The notes: generated by a model not told the origin, from the letters alone. A DNA stretch of 64,000 bases from Chryseobacterium sp. FP211-J200 (GCF_001643375.1 NZ_LSHB01000010.1:1-64000), one strand, 5' to 3'. Counted from the stretch's first letter, positions 46,511 to 56,480 are shown. Translations and numbers: made by a program.

Positions 46511-46617
46511 TAGCGCCTTAGGTGCGACCTATAATGCAGAACATTAACAGGACACACCTACGGCGCTTTTTTAGAAACTATCTTTGCTTAGGTATTAACG
46601 GTTCGCCTCTATGAGGC
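46511..46617. repeat. Second copy of the GCGCC-stem repeat and GCCTC hairpin
   Basis: TAGCGCCTTAGGTGCG and CACACCTACGGCGCT pair with two changes over 15 bases and enclose TTAACAGG, followed by a T-run. TATTAACGGTTCGCCTCTA with the GCCTCTATGAGGC hairpin ends at 46617. The arrangement is the same as at 45341-45448. Confidence 0.7.
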
Positions 46618-46640
46618 TGTGTTATTGTATGTTTTGTATG

Positions 46641-46900
46641 CTGGTGCGAGCGTCTCGCTCGTACCTTTTATGTAGGAGACACGAGCGGGACGCTCGCGCC
46701 AGCAGGGGTTTTTGCAGATGTCAGGTCTGCTAGGAAGGCAGAAATCTGGTCTGGGCTATTGTAGCCCTAAGTTGTAGCGATGGAACCACTTGCTGGCGCG
46801 AGGCTTATTCCTTACACCAGAGACTTCCGCGGGTGTGATGCTTTGGCTTATGTTGTTTGTTTTGATAATCGACAAGAGCGGGATGCTCGTGCTAGCGGAA
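46641..46900. repeat. GC-rich inverted repeat, one full and one degenerate copy
   Basis: The 22-base arms at 46641-46662 (beginning CTGGTGCGAGCG) and 46681-46702 (ending CGCTCGCGCCAG) pair in 20 of 22 positions. A second related pair is spread over 46792-46802 and 46873-46897. Local GC is well above that of the flanks. An open frame across 46780-47022 uses this sequence and is not protein-like. The rest of 46172-47069 shows only these repeats. Confidence 0.65.
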
Positions 46901-47069
46901 GTACACAAGCACCCAACATTGCCGATTTAATACCAATTTCCCGCTTTTTACCATCACTAGATCCTACAAAAACACAATTGTTGCAATACTACCCTAATAC
47001 TTATTTCATATTCTTGCGATAGTCGTTTTTAATTTATTCCTTTGCGCTCAAACTAAATAATTACAAAAA

Positions 47070-47618
47070 ATGAAAAGAGTAATACTCATAGTATCTGTAC
47101 TGACGGGACTCAATGCTTACTCACAGGAGCAAGCAACTGTCGAAAAATCTGTAACAGGGATCCAGGTCGGATTTTTTGGTGCCGAGTTTTATAATGAAGC
47201 CAGACTATCGGACCATTTTACATTGCGAAGCCAATTAGAATTGTATCCCTCCATCTGGGGTGGCGACATGTACAGCAAAACAGGATTTGCATTGGCTCCG
47301 GCTATCTCTTTAACTCCAAAATTTTATTACAATCTTCAAAAGAGAAAAGATGCTGGTAGAAATACGGCTAACAATTCGGGCAATTATGTTTCTCTAAAAG
47401 TAGAATATGTCCCAAATTGGTTTGTGATATCAAACACCAAGAATCTGACGGTCAGCGAAACGATTTCACTGGTTCCAACTTGGGGATTGAGGCGAAATTT
47501 TGCAAAACATTTCAATTACGAGTTCAAGGCAGGTTTGGGAATCGGAAAAATATTAAGGACGGGCTATGCTACACAAGTAGTACCCGATCTAAGCTTTAAA
47601 ATTGGATACGACTTTTAA
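47070..47618 (+). CDS. Outer-membrane beta-barrel-like protein
   Basis: The 182-residue protein has a signal peptide (ends NAYSQ). It alternates as a small eight-strand barrel: TGIQVGFFGAEFYNEARLSDHFTLRSQLELYPSIWGG through DLSFKIGYDF, with an aromatic C-terminal residue. This is typical of flavobacterial surface proteins of unknown function. It follows the repeat island and has a terminator 34 bases after its stop. Confidence 0.8.
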   Translation: MKRVILIVSVLTGLNAYSQEQATVEKSVTGIQVGFFGAEFYNEARLSDHFTLRSQLELYPSIWGGDMYSKTGFALAPAISLTPKFYYNLQKRKDAGRNTANNSGNYVSLKVEYVPNWFVISNTKNLTVSETISLVPTWGLRRNFAKHFNYEFKAGLGIGKILRTGYATQVVPDLSFKIGYDF

Positions 47619-47651
47619 AATCTCTGTACCCAACGATCCTGTAATAATCAG

Positions 47652-47677
47652 AACCTCTTTTCGATAGAGGTTTTTTT
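47652..47677 (+). terminator. Terminator after the barrel gene
   Basis: AACCTCT and AGAGGTT form a hairpin followed by a T-run. The rest of the gap to 47988 is AT-rich (a TATATTTG box at 47954-47961 may serve the next gene) and shows no other structure. Confidence 0.8.
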
Positions 47678-47988
47678 GTTTCTGATGCATTCGACCGCAT
47701 AGGTGTGGAATTTTTACCTGTGAGAGCCGTTGTTTGACTCAATTAAATTATCAATAAAAAACACGGATAATTACGATATCCCCTTCCCCACATTTTGATT
47801 ATGGATTTAAGATTTGAAAAGAGAATTATTTATTATTACAATATGATAAACAATAAGCAATTAAAATTTATATATTATGTTAAATAGAATATAATGATTA
47901 AATTTTAACAACTAAAAATCAAATAAATTCGTCGATCGTATTTGTGTTTTTAATATATTTGGTTCATTAACACATAAAAAAAACACCA

Positions 47989-48924
47989 ATGACAAGAGAA
48001 GAAGAATCTTACTTTGCAATGGCTTTGAAAACCAAGAATTTCTATGCCCGCAACACTGCTGCAATGGCTAGCATCACCGCTCTTGAAGCCCTTTACACCC
48101 AACTTTCTGTCCTTATCACCGATCTTATTTCTGTAGACACCGGCAGCCGCGCCGACTTATCGGGCTACTCCCTGGACAAAGCCATGAAACGGAAAACTGT
48201 GGAAACCCTCGCCCTTAAGATCAGCAATGCTGTAGCCTCTTTTGCCGCTGTTAACAGCGACTTGATCCTGAAAAAGCGTGCCGATTTTTCCACTAGCAGC
48301 TGGTACAGCGTCAGTGAAGAAGAATTGGTTACCCAAGCGACCATCATCCGTGATCTGGGACAGGCCAATACTGCAGATATAACGCCTTACGGTGCCGGAA
48401 CAGCAGATGTCACCACACTCAGTACTGCACTCACCACTTTTATAGATGTGATAACCAACCCAACGCTGGCACTAGACCAGAGAAAAAATGATAACAGAAG
48501 AATCCCCGAGATCATAGACCAGATCCGCACCCTGTTCGAAGAGAAGCTGGATGTCGTGATGCGCAGCTTCGAACTGAGCAATCCTACTCTTTATCATCTG
48601 TACCAAAGTGCAAGAGCGATAGACATCAATGGTTCTGCAAGTCAACCAACGGTAATGAAAGATATTTTGCCGGGAACATTGGTGGCGGTGCATGACGCAG
48701 ACACTTACAGTACCACTACCTTTTACACGATCCAGAATATGGGCGAACAGTCAGTCACTTTCAGCCTTAGCACAGCAGAAACTACAGAAGGTCCAGACCC
48801 TGTCCTGCTATCTGGCGGGGAAACAAAATCCCGACTGGCTGAGAACCTGGCGGCGGAAGGAACGTATCTGATCGTAAAAAATCCGGGAACACTTCCCGTG
48901 GGTGTAAGGCTTTGGGTAGAATGA
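47989..48924 (+). CDS. Unknown cytosolic protein with a helical body and a beta C-terminal domain
   Basis: I do not recognise this 311-residue protein. It has no signal peptide. Residues 1-215 are rich in long amphipathic helices (EEESYFAMALKTKNFYARNTAAMASI, VETLALKISNAVASFAAVNSDLILKKR). Residues about 220-311 are strand-rich with TFYTIQNMGEQSVTFSLSTAETTEGPDPVLLSGGE. Codon use looks like the host, with GC-rich third positions higher than neighbours. A strong terminator follows. Confidence 0.65.
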   Translation: MTREEESYFAMALKTKNFYARNTAAMASITALEALYTQLSVLITDLISVDTGSRADLSGYSLDKAMKRKTVETLALKISNAVASFAAVNSDLILKKRADFSTSSWYSVSEEELVTQATIIRDLGQANTADITPYGAGTADVTTLSTALTTFIDVITNPTLALDQRKNDNRRIPEIIDQIRTLFEEKLDVVMRSFELSNPTLYHLYQSARAIDINGSASQPTVMKDILPGTLVAVHDADTYSTTTFYTIQNMGEQSVTFSLSTAETTEGPDPVLLSGGETKSRLAENLAAEGTYLIVKNPGTLPVGVRLWVE

Positions 48925-48948
48925 TCTCGAAATAAAAGCCCTAAAAAA

Positions 48949-48985
48949 AAAGCTGCTTCAGAGATCCTGAAGCAGCTTTGGTTTT
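48949..48985 (+). terminator. Terminator after the 311-residue gene
   Basis: AAAGCTGCTTCAG and CTGAAGCAGCTTT form a long perfect hairpin with a T-rich tail. Confidence 0.85.
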
Positions 48986-48991
48986 AATAAC

Positions 48992-49022
48992 AAAAAATCC
49001 CCGATCTTACGAACGGGGATTT
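48992..49022 (-). terminator. Terminator of the rpsL-rpsJ operon
   Basis: On the minus strand AAATCCCCG and CGGGGATTT pair, followed by a run of T. It lies about 60 bases past the rpsJ stop, showing that this transcript ends before the inserted block. Confidence 0.85.
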
Positions 49023-49080
49023 ATATGTAAGGTGTTGCTTTAAAACTTCCGTCATCAGACTTCCATCTTCAAGCATTTTA

Positions 49081-49386
49081 TCACACTTTAATTTCTACGT
49101 CAACTCCTGAAGGAAGTTCTAATTTCATTAGAGCATCAACAGTTTTAGAAGAAGAAGAGTAGATATCCATCAATCTCTTGTGAGCTGATAATTGGAACTG
49201 CTCTCTTGCTTTCTTGTTTACGTGCGGAGATCTTAGTACTGTAAAGATTCTCTTATTCGTTGGCAATGGAATTGGTCCGTTTACAACAGCACCAGTAGCC
49301 TTTACCGTTTTTACGATCTTCTCAGCAGACTTGTCCACCAAGTTGTAATCGTAAGATTTTAGTTTTATTCTGATTCTTTGTGACAT
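49081..49386 (-). CDS. rpsJ: Ribosomal protein S10
   Basis: The 101-residue protein [66 protein letters not shown] is a standard S10 (NusE), which also serves in antitermination. It ends the fusA operon. In most bacteria it is joined to rplC; here about 8 kb lies between them. Confidence 0.98.
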   Translation of the reverse strand: MSQRIRIKLKSYDYNLVDKSAEKIVKTVKATGAVVNGPIPLPTNKRIFTVLRSPHVNKKAREQFQLSAHKRLMDIYSSSSKTVDALMKLELPSGVDVEIKV

Positions 49387-49403
49387 TTCTTTGATTTAAA
49401 AAA

Positions 49404-51521
49404 TTAACCTTTTGCTTTAGCGATAATATCTTCAGCAACGTTTTGAGGAGTAGCCTGGTACTTCTCTAATTCCATAGAAGAGGTAGCTCTTCCTGATGAA
49501 AGTGTTCTTAGAGTCGTAACATATCCGAACATTTCAGATAATGGAACTGAACCTTTGATAACAACGGCTCCGTTCTTTTCTTCTTGTCCACTGATCGTAC
49601 CTCTTCTCTTGTTAAGGTCACCAATGATGTTACCCATATATTCTTCTGGAGTTACAACCTCCAATTTCATAATAGGCTCCATGATTACTGGCTTAGCAGC
49701 ACGTCCCGCTTCTTTAAATCCTAATTTTGCAGCTAATTCAAAAGAAAGTGCATCAGAATCCACCGCGTGGAAAGATCCGTCTTTAAGAGTTACTTTAATA
49801 CCTTCAACTTCGAAACCAGCCAAAGGACCGTTTTTCATTGCAGCTTTAAAGCCTTTTTCAATTGCAGGAACAAATTCTCTAGGAACGTTACCACCTTTGA
49901 TCTCATTAACGAATTCTAAACCAATTTTACCTTCGTCAGCTGGTCCAAGTTCGAATACAATATCCGCAAATTTACCTTTACCACCAGATTGTTTTTTGTA
50001 AACTTCTCTGTGCTGAGCAACTTTTGTAAGATTTTCTTTGTATTCTACTTGAGGCTGTCCTTGGTTAACTTCAACTTTGAATTCTCTTCTCATACGGTCA
50101 ACAATGATATCCAAGTGAAGCTCACCCATACCAGAAATGATCGTTTGTCCAGAAGCTTCATCAGTTCTCACTGTGAAAGTAGGATCCTCTTCAGCCAATT
50201 TAGCTAGAGCGTTACCCATTTTATCCTGGTCAGCTTTAGTTTTAGGTTCTACAGCGATACCAATTACCGGATCAGGGAAAACCATCGATTCTAGAACGAT
50301 CGGGTTTTTCTCGTCACACATGGTGTCACCAGTTTTGATAGATTTGAAACCTACAGCTGCACCAATATCTCCTGCTTCAATATATTCTACAGGATTTTGC
50401 TTGTTAGCGTGCATCTGATAGATCCTTGAGATTCTTTCTTTATCTCCTGAACGTGTGTTCAAGATATAAGAACCTGCATCCAGTCTTCCAGAGTATGCTC
50501 TGAAGAATGCCAATCTTCCTACGAAAGGATCGGTAGCAATCTTAAATGCCAAAGCCGCGAAAGGCTCTTTTACGTCTGGTTTTCTGAAGATCTCAGCATC
50601 AGTTCTTGGGTCTGTACCTTTGATATCATCTTTATCCAATGGAGAAGGCAAATATTTACATACTGCATCCAACATAAACTGTACTCCTTTATTTTTGAAT
50701 GAAGAACCACAAGTCATTGGGATAATAGAAAGATCGATAGTCGCTTTTCTCAAAGCTTCGTTGATCTCGTCTTCAGAGATAGAATCTGGATCTTCGAAGA
50801 ATTTCTCCATCAAAGTATCATCGTAGTCAGCCACAGCCTCTACAAGTTTCTCTCTGTATTCCAGAACTTCAGCTTTCATGTCCTCAGGAATTGGAACTAC
50901 CTCGAAAGTAGCACCTTGTCCTGCCTCGTCCCAGATGATCGCTCTGTTTTTGATCAAGTCAACAACACCTTTGAAATCTTCTTCAGCACCGATTGGCAAA
51001 ACGATTGGAACTGCATTAGATCCCAACATCGTCTTAACCTGGTTTACCACGTTAAGGAAGTCAGCACCTTGACGGTCCATTTTGTTCACGAATCCCATTC
51101 TTGCAACTTTGTAGTTGTCAGCAAGTCTCCAGTTTGTTTCAGACTGAGGCTCTACGCCGTCTACTGCAGAGAAAAGGAAAACCAATCCATCCAATACTCT
51201 CAAAGATCTGTTAACCTCTACTGTGAAGTCAACGTGTCCTGGTGTATCGATGATGTTGAAGTGGTAAGGTTTTGTATCAGGAAGCACTTTACCTTGGTCT
51301 GTTGGGAAATTCCAAGAACAAGTAGTTGCAGCAGAAGTAATTGTGATACCTCTTTCTGCTTCCTGCTCCATCCAGTCCATTGTAGAAGCACCATCATGTA
51401 CTTCACCAATTTTGTGATTTACTCCTGTATAGAATAAAATCCTTTCTGTAGTGGTAGTTTTACCAGCATCAATGTGCGCAGCAATACCAATATTTCTTGT
51501 AAATTTAAGATCTCTACTCAT
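49404..51521 (-). CDS. fusA: Translation elongation factor G
   Basis: The 705-residue GTPase shows [22 protein letters not shown], the effector region [37 protein letters not shown] and NKMDRQGAD (G1-G4) followed by domains II-V. It is the full length for EF-G. The residues around the fusidic-acid pocket look ordinary. It lies 6 bases after rpsG. Confidence 0.98.
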   Translation of the reverse strand: MSRDLKFTRNIGIAAHIDAGKTTTTERILFYTGVNHKIGEVHDGASTMDWMEQEAERGITITSAATTCSWNFPTDQGKVLPDTKPYHFNIIDTPGHVDFTVEVNRSLRVLDGLVFLFSAVDGVEPQSETNWRLADNYKVARMGFVNKMDRQGADFLNVVNQVKTMLGSNAVPIVLPIGAEEDFKGVVDLIKNRAIIWDEAGQGATFEVVPIPEDMKAEVLEYREKLVEAVADYDDTLMEKFFEDPDSISEDEINEALRKATIDLSIIPMTCGSSFKNKGVQFMLDAVCKYLPSPLDKDDIKGTDPRTDAEIFRKPDVKEPFAALAFKIATDPFVGRLAFFRAYSGRLDAGSYILNTRSGDKERISRIYQMHANKQNPVEYIEAGDIGAAVGFKSIKTGDTMCDEKNPIVLESMVFPDPVIGIAVEPKTKADQDKMGNALAKLAEEDPTFTVRTDEASGQTIISGMGELHLDIIVDRMRREFKVEVNQGQPQVEYKENLTKVAQHREVYKKQSGGKGKFADIVFELGPADEGKIGLEFVNEIKGGNVPREFVPAIEKGFKAAMKNGPLAGFEVEGIKVTLKDGSFHAVDSDALSFELAAKLGFKEAGRAAKPVIMEPIMKLEVVTPEEYMGNIIGDLNKRRGTISGQEEKNGAVVIKGSVPLSEMFGYVTTLRTLSSGRATSSMELEKYQATPQNVAEDIIAKAKG

Positions 51522-51527
51522 TTCTAA

Positions 51528-52004
51528 TTAGAATTTAAAGTGTGAGAAAGCTTTGTTAGCTTCCGCCATTTTGTGAGTATCAGATTTCTTTTTGTAAGCA
51601 GCACCTTCTTCTCTTGAAGCCGCTACAACTTCGTTAGCCAATTTCAAAGCCATTGATTTGTCATTTCTCTTTTTAGAGTAAAGGATCAACCATTTCATTG
51701 CCATAGAAATTTTTCTATCAGCTCTGATCGGCATAGGGATCTGGAAGTTAGCTCCACCTACTCTTCTAGAACGTACTTCTACGTGAGGCATAACGTTTGT
51801 CAATGCATCTTTCCAGATTTCAAGTGCAGTCTTTTCAGTTTCTCCTTTTTTAGTTTCTACGATGTCTAGTGCATCATAGAATATTTTGAATGCGATAGAT
51901 TTTTTACCATCTAGCATCAGGTTGTTTACGAATCTAGTTACCAATTGATCATTAAACTTTGGATCTGGTAACAACGGTCTTTTTTTCGCTTTTGTCTTTC
52001 TCAT
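51528..52004 (-). CDS. rpsG: Ribosomal protein S7
   Basis: The 158-residue protein [49 protein letters not shown] shows the conserved [18 protein letters not shown]. It organises the 30S head. It lies between rpsL and fusA, the usual str-operon order. Confidence 0.98.
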   Translation of the reverse strand: MRKTKAKKRPLLPDPKFNDQLVTRFVNNLMLDGKKSIAFKIFYDALDIVETKKGETEKTALEIWKDALTNVMPHVEVRSRRVGGANFQIPMPIRADRKISMAMKWLILYSKKRNDKSMALKLANEVVAASREEGAAYKKKSDTHKMAEANKAFSHFKF

Positions 52005-52027
52005 TGTTTCTGTACCTTATTTAATGA

Positions 52028-52441
52028 TTACTTTTTCTTTCCTTTAGCTGGTGCAGCTGCAGCTTGACCTGGTTTTGGTCTCTTAGCTCCATACTTAGAT
52101 CGTCTTTGAGTTCTACCACTTACACCTGCAGTGTCTAATGCTCCTCTTACGATATGATAACGTACTCCCGGTAGGTCTTTCACCCTTCCGCCGCGTACCA
52201 ATACTATCGAGTGCTCTTGAAGATTATGTCCTTCGCCCGGGATGTAGGCGTTGATCTCTTTACCGTTTGAAAGTCTTACCCTTGCAACTTTTCTAAGTGC
52301 AGAGTTAGGTTTCTTAGGAGTGGTAGTATATACTCTCGTACATACACCTCGTCTTTGTGGACAAGAATCAAGGGCAGCCGATTTACTCTTCTTGGTGAGT
52401 GCGACTCTTCCTTTTCTAACTAATTGTTGAATAGTAGGCAT
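52028..52441 (-). CDS. rpsL: Ribosomal protein S12
   Basis: The 137-residue decoding-centre protein [57 protein letters not shown] has lysine at the PKKPNS position and in [12 protein letters not shown], so both classical streptomycin-resistance sites are wild type. The end has a short [11 protein letters not shown] tail. It is the first gene of its operon. Confidence 0.98.
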   Translation of the reverse strand: MPTIQQLVRKGRVALTKKSKSAALDSCPQRRGVCTRVYTTTPKKPNSALRKVARVRLSNGKEINAYIPGEGHNLQEHSIVLVRGGRVKDLPGVRYHIVRGALDTAGVSGRTQRRSKYGAKRPKPGQAAAAPAKGKKK

Positions 52442-52465
52442 TTAATTGCTTTTTATTTTAGGGTG

Positions 52466-52495
52466 CAAAATTATGAATAATTTTTTAATCCACAA
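52466..52495 (-). promoter_or_regulatory. Promoter for rpsL-rpsG-fusA-rpsJ
   Basis: On the minus strand TTG (52495-52493), a 19-base spacer and TAATTTTG (52473-52466) fit the Bacteroidota consensus, followed by GCACCC. The start site would be about 20 bases upstream of the rpsL ATG. Confidence 0.75.
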
Positions 52496-52568
52496 GTAGT
52501 TAGAATAAAAATTATGCAAAATCGAATAATATTTATTGATCCAGAATCAAACTGGCAATGTTGACCCC

Positions 52569-53942
52569 TTATTTTAGAATAAGTTCTGAGGTGTAGAGAA
52601 CTTGAGATTTGTCTTTGATCGTATCATATTTCAACCATTTTATCTTTGGATTGATGGTTCCTGCGATGGACTGTTTCACATCACCTTTCTGATTGTTGGT
52701 ATGTTTGTATTGGAAAGTCTTCTTAATAATAGGAATATAGTAGGTGGTCATTGCATCCGCACCACCTCTGTCGTTGTTATAAAGATATTTTTTCTGATTA
52801 AACTTCGGCATTTGAGGTTCAATCTGATTTCGGTTTTCAAAATAGTTCACCGGATTCTTCAAACTATATAAAGTGAAAAATACCAAAAAGAAACAGGCTA
52901 CTCTGAAGATCAATTTGTCAGAAGCTGAATATTTGAAATACAATATTAAGAATGAGAAAAACAGGCAGACATTGGCAGCCGCCATCATTCTGGTGTTCAT
53001 CTCTTCGATCTGTTGAAACCATCCTGAGACGAGCAGAGATATCGCATAACCAATAGCTATCATCCACAACAACGCGTGGAAATGATACGAATTGGTTTCT
53101 TTTGCTTTTCTAAAATATCTGAGAAAGTATACAAAGACAAAAACATCGATTAACAATACTACGAACTGGACAGCTAAACTCGCCATACTATTGGAAGAAG
53201 GCTTCAAACCTATATAAGGATCAATAGCATTGGCTGTTCCCAAAAGATCTCTTACAATATATATAGGAAGGATCTCCTCTGGCTTCCCTCGTAGATTTTC
53301 TCCGGTAAAACTTCCGAACGTATTGTGGTTAAACAAAAGATATCCCGCAATTCCCAAACCTGATAAGAACAGGAATAATATCATCCCTCTAATTTGCGTT
53401 CTATCTTTTTCTTTGAAAAACAAAATGGCTGAAAATGCACCAATCGACAGATAAACATAAATCCCAGAATACCTCACGGTAAACATCATCAGCATAATGA
53501 CCGATGCAATCAAAACATCTTTGTAGGATTTTCGGTTTTCTACCAATATTTTGTTCAGATAATATAAGAGGAAATAAAGCAGAAAAACAAAAAGACCTTC
53601 TGATATGGCGATTGAAAAAACAAATAAGATGGTTTTCCCCGTCATCAGCAAAACCGTTTCTTTAAAATAAAATCTTTTGAAATATGAAAACAGCAAGATT
53701 ACAACGAGCATTGTTGTGTTCAGAAATTTCGCCGCCCAAAAGTAATCTCCAAAGACCTCGAAGAAGCCACGAAGCATGGCAGGATAACCTAGAGGGAAAA
53801 GATCGGTTACCGGATTGGGAAGATCTGTAGCAATTTCAAAATAAGAAAGACCGTCTGCATACACGCCACCTGAAGGCAGGAAAAAACTGTGGATAAAATT
53901 TAAAACTATTACAAATACAGCCAGAACTATATATTTCACCAT
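52569..53942 (-). CDS. Multispanning membrane protein, possible GT-C glycosyltransferase
   Basis: The 457-residue protein has about 11 hydrophobic helices. The first extracytoplasmic loop has YADGLSYFEIATDLPNPVTDLFPLGYPAML; an aspartate early in this loop is characteristic of GT-C enzymes (dolichol/undecaprenyl-phosphate-sugar dependent). The C-terminal 70 residues are soluble (MPKFNQKKYLYNNDRGG). No partner gene lies nearby to name the sugar. Other multispanning families remain possible. Confidence 0.65.
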   Translation of the reverse strand: MVKYIVLAVFVIVLNFIHSFFLPSGGVYADGLSYFEIATDLPNPVTDLFPLGYPAMLRGFFEVFGDYFWAAKFLNTTMLVVILLFSYFKRFYFKETVLLMTGKTILFVFSIAISEGLFVFLLYFLLYYLNKILVENRKSYKDVLIASVIMLMMFTVRYSGIYVYLSIGAFSAILFFKEKDRTQIRGMILFLFLSGLGIAGYLLFNHNTFGSFTGENLRGKPEEILPIYIVRDLLGTANAIDPYIGLKPSSNSMASLAVQFVVLLIDVFVFVYFLRYFRKAKETNSYHFHALLWMIAIGYAISLLVSGWFQQIEEMNTRMMAAANVCLFFSFLILYFKYSASDKLIFRVACFFLVFFTLYSLKNPVNYFENRNQIEPQMPKFNQKKYLYNNDRGGADAMTTYYIPIIKKTFQYKHTNNQKGDVKQSIAGTINPKIKWLKYDTIKDKSQVLYTSELILK

Positions 53943-54052
53943 CTCTTTTTGTTATTAATCGAGCAATATTAAGGAAATTTTTAATATTCTTTCTGAAAAT
54001 TTGAGATAGCCAGTCTCTATATCCCAACTAGCATTTCGGCACAATATTTTCT

Positions 54053-54060
54053 TAAATTTG
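54053..54060 (+). promoter_or_regulatory. Promoter -7 box for dps
   Basis: TAAATTTG matches TAnnTTTG 23 bases before the dps ATG. No clear TTG is present at the standard -33 spacing. Confidence 0.45.
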
Positions 54061-54083
54061 TCCTATACAAGATTAATTAAATT

Positions 54084-54560
54084 ATGAAAAATTCAGCATT
54101 GATCGGACTCAAAGAAGCCGATTGCAAAAACATCTCAGACAAACTAAATATCTTATTGGCCAACTACTCTGTATTCTACCAAAATACAAGAGGTTCTCAT
54201 TGGAACATCAAAGGTGACCAATTCTTCACCCTTCATCCAAAATTCGAGGAACTATACAACAGTTTGGTTCTTAAAATAGATGAGATCGCGGAAAGAATAT
54301 TGACATTAGGTGCTACTCCCGCTCATAATTATTCAGACTATCTTCAAGTTTCCACCATCAAGGAAAGCAAAGAAGTTTCTGATGGGAACAAGAGCGTGGA
54401 AATCATCCTGGATTCTTTCAAAGTGGTCATAGACCTGCAAAGAGAACTGTTGGACATCACAGACAAAGCGGGAGACGAAGGAACCAACTCACAAATGAGC
54501 GACTACATCACAGAACAGGAAAAAGAAGTTTGGATGTACAATTCCTACCTTGGAAAATAA
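54084..54560 (+). CDS. dps: Dps-family ferritin-like DNA-protection protein
   Basis: The 158-residue protein has a four-helix bundle with GSHWNIKGDQFFTLHPKFEELY and IDEIAERILTLGATP, the inter-subunit ferroxidase pattern (H39, H51, acidic D66/E67/E70). Dps dodecamers store iron, use up hydrogen peroxide and may protect DNA. It is monocistronic, and a TAnnTTTG box precedes it. Confidence 0.95.
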   Translation: MKNSALIGLKEADCKNISDKLNILLANYSVFYQNTRGSHWNIKGDQFFTLHPKFEELYNSLVLKIDEIAERILTLGATPAHNYSDYLQVSTIKESKEVSDGNKSVEIILDSFKVVIDLQRELLDITDKAGDEGTNSQMSDYITEQEKEVWMYNSYLGK

Positions 54561-54683
54561 CATTTGAATCACTTACAAACTGATCCAGCCAACACCAGGC
54601 TGGATTTTTAATTTAGCCATTATACCCTCTACTTAACTTTGAATCAATCAATTAAAATTAAACATTAATTTTTCATAAAACAG

Positions 54684-54713
54684 TTCAACTAGTTCTATTA
54701 TCCATTATATTTG
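54684..54713 (+). promoter_or_regulatory. Candidate promoter of the leucine-rich-repeat gene
   Basis: TATATTTG (54706-54713) is preceded 19 bases upstream by TTC, close to the expected TTG. The start codon at 54734 is 20 bases downstream. Confidence 0.5.
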
Positions 54714-54733
54714 CGTTTTAATTTTGAACACAC

Positions 54734-56371
54734 TTGAAAAAAATTCTATTCTTTTTACTGATTTCCAATTTTTTCTTTGCGCAATGGAGCATTTCTAATG
54801 CAGAAAGAGGCGCACTTATCAATATCTACGATTCTACAGACGGTGAAAACTGGAACAGAACCTGGGACCTGGAAAAGGACCCTAGAACCTGGTTTGGTGT
54901 ACAGATCAAAAATGGAATGGTCACTGAACTAAATCTTGCCGGCAATGCCTTGAGTGGAGCTTTCCCAAACAATATATCTTCTCTCACGAAGCTTACAAAA
55001 CTAGACCTTAGCAATAATAAGTTGACCGGTGATGTCGCAATGGGTATTTCATCTCTCAGCACATTGGTAAAACTAGACATCAGCAACAACAGATTGACTG
55101 GCGACCCAACAAATTCTTTGTCAGGGCTTTTCAATTTGGAAGACCTTGGTCTTGGAGGCAACAGCTTCACGATTACAGATGTGAATGGCCTTCTTCAAAA
55201 CTTCAACAATATCAAAATTCTGAATATCGCAGATCTAGGTCTGGTGACGATCCCAGCAAAAGTCGCAGCATTTACAGATCTTGGAACCTTGACACTGGAC
55301 AATAACCCGATTGCAGCAAATGCCTACGGAAACATTGCAGTACTTACGAAACTAAAGACACTCTCACTGGCGGGAACTGGCCTAAATCAATTGCCAACTC
55401 AGGTTTCTCAACGCACACAACTGACAAGCCTTAATCTTAGTAATAACAACTTAACTGAGCAAAACACAACAGGACTTTCAAATCTTACAAATCTGGAATG
55501 GCTCTCGCTGGAAAGCAATCAACTGACACAGATCCCTACACAACTATCCCCACTCAGAAAATTGCAAAGCCTCAATCTTGGGAGAAACAAGATCAGCGGC
55601 GGGATCTCTACTCTGACTGCTTTATCAAGCCTTCAACAGTTATTCCTCAACAACAATCTCATCTCCGGGAATTTCCCGTCTGCATTGCTTGGCATGTCAA
55701 AACTGATGATGGTCAACCTGAACAGTAACCAATTGTCCGGTGACCTGCCAGATAAACTCCCAGAGATCACGCACATCAGCAACAACCGATTCAACAAGAG
55801 TCAACTGACAAATTATATTTTAGACTTTGCCGAGCAGACAGAGCTTAATTATTCTCCGCAGCGTTACGATCAGGAAAAAACAGTCTTGGCGGTTGTCGGA
55901 CAATCGGCAAAACTGGACCAGTCGCTTTCCGGAGATTACACTTTCACATGGTTCAAAGATCTGGACAAAAAACTAAATGCAACTTCGCAGGAGCTCAACT
56001 TCAATAGTGTAGAAAACTCAGATTTCGCAATCTACACCGCAGAAGCCTATACTTATGGATCACTTGACAACAGCGTATTTTTTAACCTATCTCTTTTTCG
56101 GGAGCCGATCACTTTGGGAGACGCACTGGCCACTTTGGGAACAGAAGATCTAAAAGGACTTAGCATCTATCCAAATCCAGCAACAGATTTCGTCAATATC
56201 CTGAGTATAAAACATGACATCCAGAAAGTGGCAATTTTTGACCTGACAGGCAAACAAATGCTTTCCGATAATAGACAAAAGATCAACGTTTCCAAACTAC
56301 CATCCGGTGTCTATGTCCTTTCTGTAAAGACAGAAGCTGGTATCAAAAACTTCAAGTTCATCAAACAATAA
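54734..56371 (+). CDS. Secreted leucine-rich-repeat protein with a type IX sorting domain
   Basis: The 545-residue protein starts with TTG and has a signal peptide (ISNFFFAQ). About twelve leucine-rich repeats of 22-24 residues follow (TELNLAGNALSGAFPNNISSLTKL, TKLDLSNNKLTG and so on, to about residue 340). An Ig-like segment is at about 375-460 and a C-terminal type IX sorting domain at about 475-545 (GLSIYPNPATDFVNIL, LPSGVYVLSVKTEAG). It is probably surface-displayed or released and binds proteins or glycans. Confidence 0.9.
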   Translation: MKKILFFLLISNFFFAQWSISNAERGALINIYDSTDGENWNRTWDLEKDPRTWFGVQIKNGMVTELNLAGNALSGAFPNNISSLTKLTKLDLSNNKLTGDVAMGISSLSTLVKLDISNNRLTGDPTNSLSGLFNLEDLGLGGNSFTITDVNGLLQNFNNIKILNIADLGLVTIPAKVAAFTDLGTLTLDNNPIAANAYGNIAVLTKLKTLSLAGTGLNQLPTQVSQRTQLTSLNLSNNNLTEQNTTGLSNLTNLEWLSLESNQLTQIPTQLSPLRKLQSLNLGRNKISGGISTLTALSSLQQLFLNNNLISGNFPSALLGMSKLMMVNLNSNQLSGDLPDKLPEITHISNNRFNKSQLTNYILDFAEQTELNYSPQRYDQEKTVLAVVGQSAKLDQSLSGDYTFTWFKDLDKKLNATSQELNFNSVENSDFAIYTAEAYTYGSLDNSVFFNLSLFREPITLGDALATLGTEDLKGLSIYPNPATDFVNILSIKHDIQKVAIFDLTGKQMLSDNRQKINVSKLPSGVYVLSVKTEAGIKNFKFIKQ

Positions 56372-56375
56372 TTTT

Positions 56376-56480
56376 TTAGGAGCTGCTTCCCGCTTTCCAC
56401 TGCTACTCCTCGCGCCATCGCAATCCCAACTCTTGCTGTGGGGTATCCGTTGCAATCAGGGCTAAGAGTTTTGTCATCCG
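56376..56480. repeat. Intergenic structured element
   Basis: After the LRR gene there is a GC-rich stretch (AGGAGCTGCTTCCCGC onward) and a hairpin with AACTCTT and AAGAGTT arms. It resembles the interspersed elements at 10.25 kb in the CCCGCTNTCC-like words. No gene is apparent. Confidence 0.4.

Noticed and set aside
46780-47022. 80-residue open frame
   Set aside because: It runs through GC-rich palindromes and has no conserved features.
49555-50001. 148-residue open frame opposite fusA
   Set aside because: It is antisense to a full EF-G frame, a known source of long spurious frames in highly biased genes.
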